Positions 25,459 to 38,481 are shown, numbered from the stretch's first letter. The stretch: DNA of 64,000 nucleotides from Ipomoea triloba (GCF_003576645.1 NC_044923.1:7646646-7710645), one strand, 5' to 3'. Numbers and translations are program-made. The notes: generated by a model from the sequence alone, not told the origin.

Positions 25459-25811
25459 TCCCTCTGCATTATTTTGATTCCTTCCTTAACACTTATTGGC
25501 ATCAACACTTCAAGTCTAAGAGCTCAACAAATATTATTACTCGTATTAATTAATTATTAGTAGTCATTGTTGTTTAATTCTCCTATCAACCTCAACGTCA
25601 AACCATTAAGAGGGATGGAGAGAGAGAGAGAGGAAACAAAAATAAATTGTGTTAGTTTACTAGCACTTACTTCTTCTTCGGTGAAATATAATTATAGATT
25701 TATTAGTAGCTGAAAATGAATTTATTACTCACTCACCACAGTCATTCTTCATTTAAAATGCACCAATATTCTACTGTTCTCAATCAATTTCTCTTCAATT
25801 ATGCAATAATT
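25459..25811. other. Intergenic, AT-rich
   Basis: Nothing beyond a short (GA)n tract at about 25618-25632. Confidence 0.5.
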
Positions 25812-26222
25812 AATAGAAGAATTAATTGCATTTTTTGTCTTAAATTTATATGTGACAGACCACTTTTAGTTCTTATTAGAATATCCACATTTGGTTCTAG
25901 TATTGTTGTGGCATGACCATTTTTGATCCTCTGTCAACAAAATTGTTGAAATGTCGTTAAATACCAAATTATATTTGTCATTTTTATACAAAGTGAGTTG
26001 ACCATGCTATATTCTTATGTTTATTTTTTTTGAAAAAATTCGTAATTAAAGACCGAAATGTCTTTGTATTTAATCGCATTAAAATTATTTTATTGATAAA
26101 AGACAAAAAATAGTCATGGCACAATAATACTAGGACCAAATGTGGATATTTCGATAAAAAATGACTAAAAGTGGACTATCACATATACATTTAGAACAAA
26201 AAATTGAATTAACTCTCTTCTT
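25812..26222. mobile_element. Foldback MITE with long terminal inverted repeats
   Basis: The left arm (about 25812-25930: AGAAGAATTAATTGCATTTT, CCACTTTTAGTTCTTAT, GGCATGACCATTTTTG) pairs with the inverted right arm (about 26100-26222), giving arms of about 115 bp with moderate divergence. No coding capacity. The CCACTTTTAGT word is shared with the MULE-like element at 46990-47597. Confidence 0.65.
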
Positions 26223-27228
26223 CTTTTTTGAAACAGGAATTAACTCTTAAAGTTGGGATGGCATTATTTTTTAAGGATAAAAAATTAATTAATTTTCGAG
26301 TAGGAAAAATGACATTTTTATTTTTCAGTTAATTAGATATAGGGGGGTGTTTGATAAATAATTACAATGTAGTATCTATTCATAATTACTTTTCTCTCGC
26401 CTCCACTAAGACTCAAACACACCCTTTTCATATGGGAGTGCAACCGAATGTCACTAGACCGCAAGTTCTTGACTTTGACAAATTTGTTTATCTTTAGCAA
26501 TTTGAATTTTTTTGAAAGGTTTAGCAATTTGAATCAGTTAAACTGCTGAAGTTAATTAATGGTGGTAAATACTTTTGGTGGGTGTGGATGGGATGACATG
26601 TGTCTCTTCTATGAGTTCTATCTTAGTTAGAGATCTTGAGGTAAGTTACTTTAAAATCCATGAATGATTGCTTTGTCACTCTTAAAATCTTAAACTTTGT
26701 TATTAACCACATAATTATAGTTCTCAAAAAAAAAAAAAAACACATAATTATACTTCAACTCCATATATATGAATTTATTACTATAGACCTATGACTAAAA
26801 ATATCATACATTATGATATTTGATAATCATCTAAGATACCTTTGTAATTTTTGGAGAGAACATTTAGGTTTTTGGTCTTATCCATATATAGATTTCTTGT
26901 GTGATCAACCTGTACACTCGTACGAAAAAACTAAAACTCTGATCTTTAAGGCAATATTTTATAGGTTTCCAGAAAAAATAAAAATTAGTTATACATATCC
27001 ACTATTATAGATTTGTTTTGCGATGAATGTGTAACACTTTTACCAACTACTGTTAGTGGCAGGTGTGCATGCATGTATAGTACAGTTGTGCCTTCACTCA
27101 ATGTTTGAAAATTTTAGATTGTACAGAGTAGATATATATAGTTGCAACAATATAATGTTCATTTTGTATTCCATATTTTCTAAACGAGTTACACAACCTA
27201 AGTTTAGGGTTTTTTCTTCTTCTTCTTC

Positions 27229-27260
<32 letters not shown>

Positions 27261-27529
27261 ATTTTCTTGATATAATGTTTTTAAACAAAAGATTATATAC
27301 CTATTATCTATGGTGGGTAGATGAGATGGAGTGAGTCTCTTTTAATCTAGTCTTTTGACACTTTTGTGGTCAAACCGGCTAGAATAATATTAACATGGTG
27401 TTCTAGTTGACTGGTTGAGAAAATATGTGATTTGAAAAGAAAAACAAAAAGTATATATATATTACTCCACACAAAATTCGTATCAATGATACTTGAACTT
27501 TTTTCTTTTTTTTGGATGATGACAATGGA
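26223..27529. other. Intergenic; T-tract and microsatellites
   Basis: No gene found. Contains (CTT)n plus a long T run at 27213-27253 and a short TTGTGGTCAAACCGGC SINE-head relic near 27363. Confidence 0.5.
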
Positions 27530-27720
27530 AATCTGCAGTCACTATCGAGAGTATGCACGGGGTAAACATCATTAATTCCTGTGTAATAGCCCGTAAATCA
27601 AATCACACTAGATCTGAGAATGTTGGCAAGAATTGAACTCATGATCATCAGGGAATCATATTCCATCCCTTATCACCCGTTTTGGGCAATGAGACTTAAA
27701 CTTTGTTATTAAGCTAAGAA
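27530..27720 (-). mobile_element. SINE relic
   Basis: On the minus strand a B-box-like ATGAGTTCAATTCTTGCC is followed by a body ending ACCCCGTGCATACTCTCGAT and AGTGACTGCAG. That tail motif recurs in the SINE at 34295-34510. The edges are approximate. Confidence 0.5.
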
Positions 27721-27957
27721 GTGATTAACAAGATTATTTAATTATGTGGTTAATTTACATTTAAATAGTTAAGCTCCTACTTTTAAGAGTTAATTCTAAT
27801 TTGATTCTTTGACTATTACCTTTTATTAAAATAGTCTCCATGTAAAGCTAACCTATAAGTTGGGTGGACTTATTAATTAATAATACAAGGTCCCATTTCC
27901 ACATGTTCATCAGTCATCACTCATCACCATACTTATAAACATATATATATACAAAAA

Positions 27958-28166
27958 GCCCGTAAGGGCAGCCTGAGTGGCAAGACCAAGACGCTCGCGG
28001 CCGTGAGGTCCTGAGTTCGAAACCGTCTGCCACCCGGGTTTGAGCCGGTCAGCTATGGGCAACCTAGGCTGGTTAACCTCCTTGTGTTCCTTTGCCGGCT
28101 AGGATCACAGGGCGAGGGTTTACTCACATACTCGGAAGAGGAGTGGGGTTTGCCTCGATAAACCCA
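27958..28166 (+). mobile_element. Well-preserved tRNA-derived SINE with 17 bp target duplication
   Basis: A 209 bp element flanked by perfect 17 bp direct repeats ATATATATATACAAAAA (27941-27957 and 28167-28183). The A-box region is GGGCAGCCTGAGTGGCAAG and the B box is GTCCTGAGTTCGAAACC. The tail ends GGGGTTTGCCTCGATAAACC, able to form a short terminal hairpin, with no poly-A. The element type is firmly supported by promoter boxes plus target duplication. The family is not named. Confidence 0.88.
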
Positions 28167-28189
28167 ATATATATATACAAAAACAGAAA

Positions 28190-29072
28190 AATTGATTGAT
28201 TATCAACCAATTTAAGTAAGAAAGTTAATGGGTGGCTAATAAACTGATAGTGACAATATTGTCTTCACAAACATACATCATATCATATCAAAACCAAAAA
28301 GTTGATTAAGCTCCTTTTCTTCTTGTTCTTTATCAATGGTACATAAACTATTCCTTGAAGGACAACATGTCTTTGTTAATCTTAGGTGTCGATGAATCAT
28401 TAGTTGTTGGGGTATAAATGTATAATCAACTTGTTTAATTTTTTCATAAAAATCAGGGTTTGGACAACAGAATTCCATGGAGTTCAATGATTTGCCGACT
28501 TGTCCTCCAACTATTTTTGGAGTATACATCACCACTTTGTGCTTAGATTTTATTGTTTGTTCTTCTATACTTAATTAATTCACATTTAATCTTGACATTA
28601 TTAAATTTCTTTATACCATTTTATATATAGCTAAAATGTATTCAAACGATTACTGATTAAGAAATGTTGATTCTACTTAAATCGTATTTGGTTTGAACAT
28701 ATTAAGAAATCTTGACATATTAAATCGTAGTGGCGGCAATATTGACTCTTTGTGCTTCAGGTTGAGAAAGTAGTTACAAATACTATATTATAATTGCAGC
28801 TAGGGGTAATTGCAATTCTACTTTGATTTCGAACGGTCGGTTCTATTTTGATTTCGAACGGTCAGTAATTCTTGATTCCATGCATGTTTTAAGGAACTGA
28901 AATTAAAACCTTATATGAAAGGCTCGGTTCTGGTTCCTCGGATTAATGGTTCTAATTTGAATTTCTTTTTTTCAAGCTTTCTAATTTCTATTTTCAATAT
29001 TATTTGAGTTCAATTTTCAAAAATTTTTAAATTTTAAAACAACTTTAAGATCCAACATTTAGAGTTTTAAGT

Positions 29073-29108
<36 letters not shown>

Positions 29109-30209
29109 TTTGAAGTTACACTTAATTTTAAATTTAAATTTATTTATTTATTGGTTTGAAACCGAAACTGAAACCTTATGGGTTTTAGTTTTGGTTATAT
29201 AGTATCTAGTTCAAATAATAGTCATCTAGTAATCAATTAAGTTGAATTCAAATGACTTAACATTAATAAGATATGCTCAAACACCTCGTGGATTTACTAA
29301 AAAACATAAAAAAAATTAATAAGTTAGGCTCGAACTCCAATATAACAAGGTATATATGCAAATCCCCCAGCTCCCTTAATAGTCATCAAAATCGTATTTC
29401 ATGTTTATCATGATTGTATATCTAAATAAAATCGTAATTGAATATGAAATCTCTTACCAAAAATTATGGAAGTAAACGTCTAAACTACAAGATTTTTTAA
29501 TTTGGTGATGATTCTAATATGCATAGTGCATAATTTTGATAAGAATAATGTTATTTTTCTTCCTTGATTTTACCTTTTAATGTGATAATAATAAATTTTT
29601 TTTATTCAATTCATTGGTTATAGTAAATTGACAAACTCCATCCAACATTAACTGATTATATTTATTAATCGAATATAAAATAAATTAATCAAATATTGTC
29701 AAGTATAGACCTGAAAATCAAGAAAAAGATGTAGTATTATTGTTTTGATTAAGATGTAAGTATATATATTCATATATATGAACATGCAATAAGATTACAA
29801 TGAATGGGAATAATGATCTACCGAAAAGACTGGAGTGAACTTTTTATAAGATTTACTTGTGTAGTTGTGTTATTTAGATTTATTGGTCAAATATGCTAAC
29901 TTATAGTCAACACATTCCATAAAGAATCTTCCAAAATAATAGGGACAAAGATCAAAGATGATGGAACGTCAAAGCGAGTTTAAGTGGCATGTTGTTAGTT
30001 GGTTCTAAGATCTTATTTGCAAAACAATAAATACGGTATATTCATAGGAATAATATGAAGATGATGATTGCAGCATGGAATTGTCCTCACCCCAATCCTA
30101 TTTAAGTATTTAATCTTGTGTTTGTATTAAAAGAAAAAAAAAACAAAAGCTCTTTAATTATATATATACCAATGATGGATTTAATTAACCCGGGGTGTCA
30201 CAAATCATT
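28190..30209. other. Intergenic; microsatellite and relics
   Basis: No gene. Contains a (TAA)n tract at about 29076-29108, a short tandem repeat with TTGATTTCGAACGGTC at 28825-28865, and an open frame at 28278-28535 (minus) without recognisable homology. Confidence 0.45.
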
Positions 30210-30985
30210 AAATCCAATAACTAAAGGGAAAATGATAATGAGATGATTGCAGAGAATCAATAAATAATGACACAAAGATATTTAACGTGGAAACCAAAAC
30301 GGTGAAAACCACGAGCCTTTTTGGGCTAAGCCAAGCCGAAATCCACTATATTTGTTGCAGGTACATGTACATGGCTATTGAAGAAGAAGGAAAAGGTAAG
30401 GAGAGATTATATGTAGAAGAGAATGAGTCTGGCCCCTTGATTGATCGTCCCCAGCCTTTAAATAATGTCTTTTTGCACAGTTATAACTTCTCCGTAGCCT
30501 TCCCTATTTTCTTGGTTGGACTCCTTCCAACTTTGACTAATACTATTATTATTATTATTATTATAAATAATAATATTAATAATAATAGTAAGCATATTAT
30601 ATTATTCCATCAACCAAAATTATAGCATGTCATGTTGCATCACATTGTAAAGTGTTGGAAAAAAAGTATTCGTTCTTGTAATACAACATAAAATGCAGAG
30701 AAAAGTAAGGGAATAAAAATCATATATCATATAAAATATTCAGGCTTACAAATTTTAACCTCCCTTACTAAGCAACATGGAAAGAGATATACAAAATTCT
30801 CAGGCGGCTCAACCAAAAGTTTTGGTTTAAATTGTGTAACTAGAGATCTACAAATATATTCTCAAGTGTTTACTGAGATAACACGAGAAAATATGCCAGT
30901 AATAAAATTTACTTTTCATCTCTCATACTCTTCTTCTCTAACCTGTCTCATACAGAGCTTTTTTCCTCAAACCCTTCTTGTATGA
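30210..30985. mobile_element. Possible LTR-retrotransposon fragment
   Basis: ACACAAAGATATTTAACGTGG followed by AAACCAAAACGGTGAAAACC is a word pattern I associate with plant copia-type LTR or leader sequence. An (ATT)n/(AAT)n palindromic microsatellite sits at 30543-30590. No gag or pol frame is present. Low confidence. Confidence 0.3.
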
Positions 30986-31045
30986 TCCTTCTCATATGTT
31001 TCTTCCAAGAGACTCTCCAACAATAGAATGGATGTGTATCATATA

Positions 31046-31370
31046 GGCCTTGTTTGGTAAATGGTTGTTAGCTTATGCTATTAGTTGATTGAGTTAGAAG
31101 GTATAATTAATTGATAATATTAGCTGATTGTAGAAAAGTGTTTGGTAAATTAGTTGTTAGCTGATAGCTGTTTGGTATAATTTCTTTTCTCAAAATTAAA
31201 GGCTAATTGAAAAGGTTGTTTTAAGTACCCTTCTGAAATTTAGTATTTTGGAGTTACAAAAGCCTTGTTAACTAGACATTTATATTGATTTTTTAACCAA
31301 GTCAAATAACTAATAATGGTCAAATAGGTCAAAATTAACTGATAGACTAATTATTTACCAAACAGGACCC
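31046..31370. mobile_element. TGTTTGGTAAA-end MITE flanked by 56-60 bp direct repeats
   Basis: The ends are GGCCTTGTTTGGTAAAT and ATTTACCAAACAGGACCC, with TA on both outer sides. Immediately outside are two copies of a host segment starting TCCTTCTCATATGTTTCTTCC (30986-31045 and 31374-31429). These are diverged by a few substitutions and an indel, so the MITE sits between old duplicated halves. Confidence 0.65.
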
Positions 31371-32139
31371 TAATCCTTCTCATATGTTTCTTCCGAGAGA
31401 CTTCTCCAAGAATGGATGTGCATCATATAATATAATATATATAAACTCTCAAGAGAAGTTCCAAGCAATTTTCATAATGGTGGTTAAAGACACCAACTTC
31501 TAAAGGATAATACATAGATAATTTATCTGACATGGTATATATACATTCATGTGTGTATAATTTTGCCGTTTTAACTTTCCGCTTCTTATTTAGGATTTTA
31601 ATTTCGGAGAAGTTTAACCCGAAGATTCTTGTCTCTCCTCAAAATCTTCCTTAAAGTTAATTCAAGTGATTTTTTTCTCTCATCATTGCTGAAATATTAA
31701 ATAACATTTGAGTGAAATCCATTTTTGGTCTTACTGTTATCAGGACATTTTCAATTTTAGTCCACCTTATTAATTTTTGTCATATTGCGACCATTATTAT
31801 TTAGTGTTTGCCACTTTTAGTCCACCGTTAGATTTTCAGTCAAGTGACTGTCCAAAACAAGGATTTTTTGGTCTTTTCATGATTTGGTCCCCACCTTTAC
31901 CTTTTTGTTTAAGTATAGTTTGTAATAGTTAAATAAAATATAATAAATAAATGTTATTAAGTTTTAATTGCAATAAAAATAATTTTAATTAAAATAAATA
32001 AGTAACCTTATTAAAAAAAAAATTTAATGTCTTTAATTTTATTCACTAGCTAGTGATGCATCAAATGTTATATAATTTTTTTAAAAATGTCTTTTATTTC
32101 AATACTTTTTTATAAAATGGAAAAATGGGATTGTTACGT
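31371..32139. other. Intergenic, AT-rich
   Basis: Only a relic near 31710-31870 with CCACTTTTAGTCCACCGT words, resembling the arms of the foldback elements at 25.8 and 47 kb. Confidence 0.45.
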
Positions 32140-32665
32140 GGACCATGGTTCAATACAATTGTCAAATGAAATTGTTGTAGAGTTAAAATAATATTTTAGT
32201 GTTGATAAAATGTAACTAGTACGTGTGGAAAATAAAACTAAAAAACAGAGTTCATAAAATAACTTATAATGTTAAATGAAACTGTATTAAAATTAAAATA
32301 ATACTTTAGTGTTATTATAATGAAAATAGTATGTGTGGAAAATGAAACTAAAAAACATAATTCGTACAATAACATATACTTTCAAATGAACATGAAGTGT
32401 AATTAAAATTATACTTCAACATTACTATAATTAAATTAGTGTGTGGAAAAAAAAACTAAAAAAAAAAAAAAGAGCTCATACAATAACGTATTTTATCAAA
32501 TAAAACTGTAGTTGAATTAAAATGATACTTTAGTGAAAAATAGGAAACTAAAAAATATAACAATATTATTAAATGAAACTGAAGTGTAATTAAAATAATA
32601 CAATACCGTTTTACTTTGTGGTCTATGCTGCAACATAGACCATGATCCACAGTAAAATTTACAGC
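32140..32665 (-). mobile_element. ACCATGGT-end element II with diverged minisatellite
   Basis: The minus-strand end reads GTAAATTTTACTGTGGATC then ATGGTCTA. The opposite end is ACGTGGACCATGGTTCA at 32149. Inside are about four diverged units built on AAATGAAACTG...TTAAAATAATACTTTAGTG. This is the same family and internal repeat type as 12430-12883. Confidence 0.6.
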
Positions 32666-32853
32666 ATGCCTAATTAAAGAATGAAGATTTTAGTTCAATT
32701 TTTGTTACACAAAATTTCGGAACCCAATTAATTATCTTAAATTCTTAATAGCCCAAGCATTAGCCCATTCTTCATTGAATAATCCTTAAGCCCAACCCAA
32801 AATCGGTGACCCAAATTAGCTCTGCCTGGATACCTAATTCCTTATCCCCATGC

Positions 32854-33290
32854 GCAAATTATATTGTGGACCATGGTCTACAATGCATTGTGAACCATAA
32901 TCATGGTTGATACTACGGTTGTGTTGAACGAATAGTGCAGTTCTGTTGAAAAGATACTGCAGTTGTGTTGAAAGGAAACTGTAGTTGCGCGGAACAGAGA
33001 CCGTTCATCCGTTCAACACAACTGCAGGATCCTTTCAACACAACTGCACTATCCGTTCAACACAACAGTATCAGTTCAACACAACTGTAGTTCCAGACGA
33101 ATGACACGGCCTCTGTTCCCCGCAACTACAGTTCTCTTTCAACACAACTGCAGTATCCGTTCAACACAACTGCAGTATCAGTTCAACACAACTGTAGTAT
33201 CAACCATGATCCATTACCCCATCTCCTTCTATTTCTTTTGAGGAATGCAGGCTACCAAACGTTATTCCATGGACCATGGTCCATACATTT
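32854..33290 (+). mobile_element. ACCATGGT-end element III: foldback minisatellite of ~22 bp units
   Basis: Starts GCAAATTATATTGTGGACC then ATGGTCTA. The centre is built from about 12 units of GTTCAACACAACTGCAGTATC: one block inverted (32905-33018), one direct (33018-33095) and one direct block that is the near-perfect inverse complement of the first (33096-33215). It ends near CCATGGACCATGGTCCAT at 33268. The whole can fold into a long hairpin. No ORF. Confidence 0.65.
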
Positions 33291-34029
33291 GTGTGAATCA
33301 TAAATAAAAAAATATTTCGTACATTTTTAATATACTAAAAGTACATGCTGGAATGCTATTAACCCTTCCAATTTTATTCTATTTTTTCTAATAACTTCTT
33401 CATCAAATAGGCTATTTGATTTGATACTTTAATCTGTAATTAGAAAATGGTAAGATTAATTAATTCATAAGTCACATGTTTAAACCGTAGTTGAGGCATT
33501 GACTCTTTGTATTTTAATAGATTGAAAAATATGTATAGACATATACTACATTGTAATAGAGTTAGTAGTACTCAAAAAACATTTTTCTTACTCTGCTCTT
33601 TTCTTCCTCTATCTAGGGATGAAAAAAGATTGAGATGCTCTCTGATCTCGTTTATGAAAGAAAATATTATGTGTGCTCTCATTTTCTACTATCAATTTTT
33701 ACTTTTACACATAAAATCTTAATGTAGACATTTGTATTGAGACCAACATGAAAAAAGTAACTTATCAGCACCCATTAAATCAGAGAGTAAAATTTAAGAA
33801 ATAAAATTTGAGAATCCACGTAATAAAACTCATTTATGAAATCATGTCGTATTTTTTTTTTTTTGTCTCCATCACAGTCCATACTAGGGGGAAAGATCTT
33901 TCCCCATCATATCCCTATTCTAATGGGAAATCCCCATCTTTAGTCAAAACCCTTAGTTAAATTAGTGTAATTCTCAATGTTCAAGAGTTAAGTATTAAAT
34001 TCTTAATTTTACAATATTTAAATTCATGC
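33291..34029. other. Intergenic; SINE tail relic
   Basis: 33480-33575 (TTGAGGCATTGACTCTTTG ... GTAGTACTCAAAAAAC) looks like a decayed SINE with A-rich end. Similar words occur near 22460 and 28740. No gene. Confidence 0.4.
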
Positions 34030-34150
34030 CAAAGACCTTGTGGTCAAGCGGCATAACTGTGACCTTTTCACCTGAAAGGTCACAGCTTCAGTAGGTTCGA
34101 TCCCCAGTGGGAGTGAGAGTAGATTGAGGGGTAGGAAAACCCGTAGTCAC
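34030..34150 (+). mobile_element. tRNA-derived SINE
   Basis: The A-box region is CCTTGTGGTCAAGCGGCATAA and the B box is GTAGGTTCGATCCCCAGTGG. The body runs into GGAAAACCCGTAGTCAC, a motif also found at 34298-34315. Confidence 0.65.
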
Positions 34151-34294
34151 AATTCGCCAAATTCTCAATAATAGCGTAAATATCTAATACAAAATGAAAA
34201 AGTTTTCATGCTAATAAGAATGCAATTATAACATGCCAGCACATTCAATACAATATAAATCATTTTCATTTTTCAAATTGTCATTCATTTTTGT

Positions 34295-34510
34295 AAACAA
34301 GGAAAACCCGTAGTCATGATTCGAGAGTGTGTACTAGATAAACTCACCTTGTGACTTTAGTCGGCAAATGATCACAATGAGGTAAACAACTTAAGTTGCT
34401 CATAGCTGACTGGTTCCAATCAAAAAGACTAATAAGTCGTTCCCGTTAGCAGTCAAACTTGTAGCTTAGTGATTATCAAATCGACAATTTGACCAATTGA
34501 TATTGTGGGT
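34295..34510 (-). mobile_element. tRNA-derived SINE (same family as 6130-6345)
   Basis: On the minus strand the head TCAATTGGTCAAATTGTCG and a B-box-like TACAAGTTTGACTGC lead into a body with TTGCCGACTAAAGTCACAAG. It ends CATGACTACGGGTTTTCC. The shared CGACTAAAGTCA body with 6130-6345 defines the family. Confidence 0.6.
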
Positions 34511-36230
34511 TGTTAAATGGTCAAAGAAGTAAGCGAGAGATATATTTGTACATGTTGATGTTAAGACATTTAGAAATCTAATAATATCCTCCCATACTAG
34601 AAAACGTGATGAAATGAACGATTTGAATTTGAATATTAGGGTGATGGAATAGTAAGGAAAAAAAAAAGAAAAAAAAAAAGAGCAATGTAATTAATTTCAG
34701 GAAATATAGTGTAATACAAAAAGAAAAATGATTCGAAAAGATAATTAAAGTGTCTAAATGGTCAACTCATTTGTAATCAAGAGAATTGTCCCTTGAGACA
34801 ACAAGTACAACGTATTTATAAGGTTTTACAATAATATTCAAGCATTGCTAATTGGATTGGATTGCCTAGTTGACTTCACACATCTCTGAATAACTTTTTT
34901 TTTTCTTTTTATAATTGTATTGAAGATAATCACATTTTGTGGCGATTACCTTAGTAGTGTTTTAGTTATTTATCTAGTATTGAAGGCCACATGTTGGATG
35001 ATGGAGAGACGGTTACGAGAAGGATGAAAATATACCGCGATTCTGCTCATTTAGACATGCGAGTTTTCTCTCTCTATTTTTTATCTGGTATTATGTAATA
35101 TAAGACTTCTATTAATGATCAATGTGAAAAAATAAGATCAATTTTCATAACAATAATTACAATTTAACACTATCTATATATAGTATATATTCAACATAAT
35201 AATTATGTTACATCCTTAATTAAGATGCGACTCAAACATGTGACTTTCTATTTAAAATGTTAACAGTGATAACTATCATGGATTTTGTATTATAACTCCA
35301 ATGTTAACTGTACAAATTCAATGCTAAATCAGAATGATGGGACGCCAAAAATGAACAAACTTGGCATAAGCTCAAGTGCTCAACAATGGATCAATTTATG
35401 TCAACGTCCCAAGAAATCTCGTGTAATCTATAAGGCCCTCTTCAATTGTTTTGTTTTTTGCACAAATATTAAGGTGCCACATAGGAGTGAAGGTGAAGCA
35501 AAAAAGAAAAGAAAGAAAAAAAAAAAAAAGAGAAACACGAAAAGTCAGAAAAAGCATAAAGGAAAAAATATATATAAATGTTGTATTAACGCGCCCTCTG
35601 GGCACGCAGTGGTGCGCACACGCACCTCCTCGTGCTTGCTCGTTTTCCGCGCTCAACCCACGTTACCCGACCAAAATTCCAACTTCCTGCAAGACCCTCA
35701 ACTTTTCTCTCTCTCCCTCCTCTCTCTTCCACATCACCCTTCTTTTCTTAATAAACGTGAAAGAACCCATTAATGGGAACAACCTAATACTATAAGCAAA
35801 TGTTATATTGTAGAACACGTCCGTCATGTATACGGTGATATGTCCAAATTATGTATTTACAATTAATTTCTTATATAACTTAAGTTAATAAAATATGTAT
35901 CTATTTCTATTAATATTTTATGTACATACAATTAACATATTATAATCTTCATCTTATTTATAAATATACAATTTGTTAATTAAAGATACATTCTAATAAC
36001 TACATAATAAATTTCACGATTCAAAGTGAACCTAATTTATAGTTATGAACTACATATAATTAGGTCATATAATAGAAGCCCATAACTCTAACTGCACATT
36101 ATACGTGTATAGAAGACGACACTGCTCACACAGCTGTATGGACTATATATATATTGAAAATACATTATTTTAGTATTCAGTACATCATTTTGTATAATAT
36201 AGGGAGTAGTATTTAACTTATATTCAGTGA
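34511..36230. other. Intergenic, no gene supported
   Basis: AT-rich. The open frames around 35285-35795 cross A tracts and have no recognisable domains. A GC-richer patch at 35588-35680 (GCGCCCTCTGGGCACGCAG) is unexplained. Confidence 0.4.
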
Positions 36231-38481
36231 GTCAACAAGCCCAAACGGAGGCCTCTGACGGAGGCGATCACACTTGGCGTTGTTCTGAATGGTAATGCCC
36301 GGGCGAATTTCTTCCCAGATTCTGAAGATACACCCGGCCCGCTTCTGCACCCGGAATCAATTCGTGTTCTCTTCATGTTCCTAGTTATTCACTGCAATTT
36401 CGTTATGGATGTGATGTTTTCAGTGGGTCCCAGAACGGAGGCTTTTGCGGCTTCAGTTACAAGATTCTCGCCTCTTCGCTTTGCTGGCTGCGCATCAACC
36501 TCTTGCTTCGTCGCCATTACCATCACTGCATTTAAACCTCTCATGTCATCGCGTCAAAATTTTCAATCACACGCCCACTCTGCATTTAAACCTCTCTCTT
36601 TACAGTTATTTTGCTGATTGATTGATTGATTGGTTGACTCTCCCCCTCCCCATGGTATTCTCTCTCCATCTATTGATTTACCTAAACTGATATGCATCTA
36701 ATTTTTAGTTTCTATTGATGATTTGATTCGTTTTCTACAGTCTTTCACATATATTTATGGTACTTGTATGCAGGTACATATCTGCTTCTTCGTTTTGGTT
36801 GTCCCTTTCGCTTAAAGGCTTTAAATCTTTCTCTCTCTATATATACTGGTATGAGTGGTATCTATCTACTTTTCTCTCCGTTTCTTTGTCCCTTTCTTGT
36901 AAAGTGCATTAATTTATTAGTTTTCAAGTTAATTAAAATAATAAAGGCGCAAATGGTTCGTTCTGATGTGATCTTGGGCACTAATCTCTCTTTTAACTGG
37001 TGGCTCTTTTGCTTAATTAAAGAAAATCTATGTATGTTTGAGTGCCCAGTAAGCTTGGAGTGGGGTAGATGAGTTTTCTGATTTGCTCAAATGCTTTGTT
37101 TGTGGGGAACACAGTTTTCTTTCCGTTACAAACATTTTAGTTTGGTGTGATCAGAACTAAGAAGGCCACTTTCAACTTCAAAGTGCCACTCTGAGAGGAA
37201 ATTAATTCAGTATTTAATGTATTTTTGCAAAACAGTATTTAATGTTTTTAATGTTTAATTGAGTTATTTTTTTTTATTTTCTTTAGTATTTTTTAAATTT
37301 AACTTTGGCGTTTAATAGTATTTGTAATGTAGTTTTTAAATATATAAATTTTATATACTAATATTAAACTTAACATTATAAAAATTGAATAAAAATAACC
37401 TCAATCAAGCTTTGTTAACCAAGTCAGACACATAAAATGAGATTGAGAAGTATAAAAATACAAAGATAATTCAAGGATACTAACTTAGATTGACTATATA
37501 TATTATTCTTCAACTAAAATTGAAAGAAAAAAAAATTGAAAGAGAAGAAACAAAAATAGTAAAAATGATATTTAAACATACATATAAAATAAAAAGATAA
37601 ATCATTTGGTCAGTCCCCTACCACTTAGTGTGTTGACCGTTGGGACGGAGAATTAGACTTCTGACTATCCGCTGGAGTGATACCTTTAGGCAACCAAAAA
37701 AAAAAAAGAGAAGATAGAGCATATATACATAATACAGAGTATATTGCAAGTTGCCTAATATTTTCTTGGCCTTCATTAAATAAAAGCATCATTTTTACTA
37801 TTTTTGTTTCTTCTCTTTCAATTTTATTTGAAGAATAATAATTGTCTGGTTTTAAATTGTGTTCTTGAATGATAGGTACAGTGGTTTATTATCAATTGTA
37901 TTCTTCTTTGTTTTTCGTTTCTATGTTTGGTTCAGACTTGGAAATTTCTATGATAAAACCAGTTGGGCCATGGTTGAATATTCAAAAACTTGAATGCAAG
38001 GTTTGGACCCACTGCTGCTTTTTCAGGGAAAACTTTGACTTCTCTACGTGTTTTGTGTGTTTTATAAGAAATTGAGTTGTTCTAAGTTTGGGGTTTAACA
38101 TTTCTGCATACTTCTATGACTTGGAGCCAATATTATTCCTCAACTATTTATAAGTGGTGCCAACTGGAAACTATTTGCAATAATTCCTCAAATCATGATG
38201 CACTTATGCGCAGGCCTACACATACCCCTGCATATTCTTTTACATGTAAAATGTGTTCTTTTCATGTTTGACCTCCTGTATAATAGTTGCAATGGTCATT
38301 TATTTTATGCACTCTGTTTGTTTCCTGAGGTGGAGTAGTTGAACTTGAGATTATTATAAAGCTACCACTTGCGTCATCCTGATTGGATCATTGTCATAAT
38401 TTCATCCCGTCTTGCAGATTGAAACTGCAATAAATTTTCTCCTGCAACAATTAAAGATCAAGTAGATTGAGAAAGGTGACC
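36231..38481 (+). promoter_or_regulatory. Probable promoter and intron-containing 5' leader of the FEX gene
   Basis: GC-richer sequence at 36240-36620 is followed by AT-rich DNA. The immediate leader exon begins after acceptor TCTTGCAG at 38411-38417, so a leader intron is likely, but its donor is not fixed. 37615-37700 within it is a second copy of the CCTACCACTTAGTGTG SINE-like tail. Exact transcription start unknown. Confidence 0.45.

Noticed and set aside
35285..35795. 162- and 114-codon overlapping frames
   Set aside because: Lysine tracts from A runs, no domain, no splice or promoter context.
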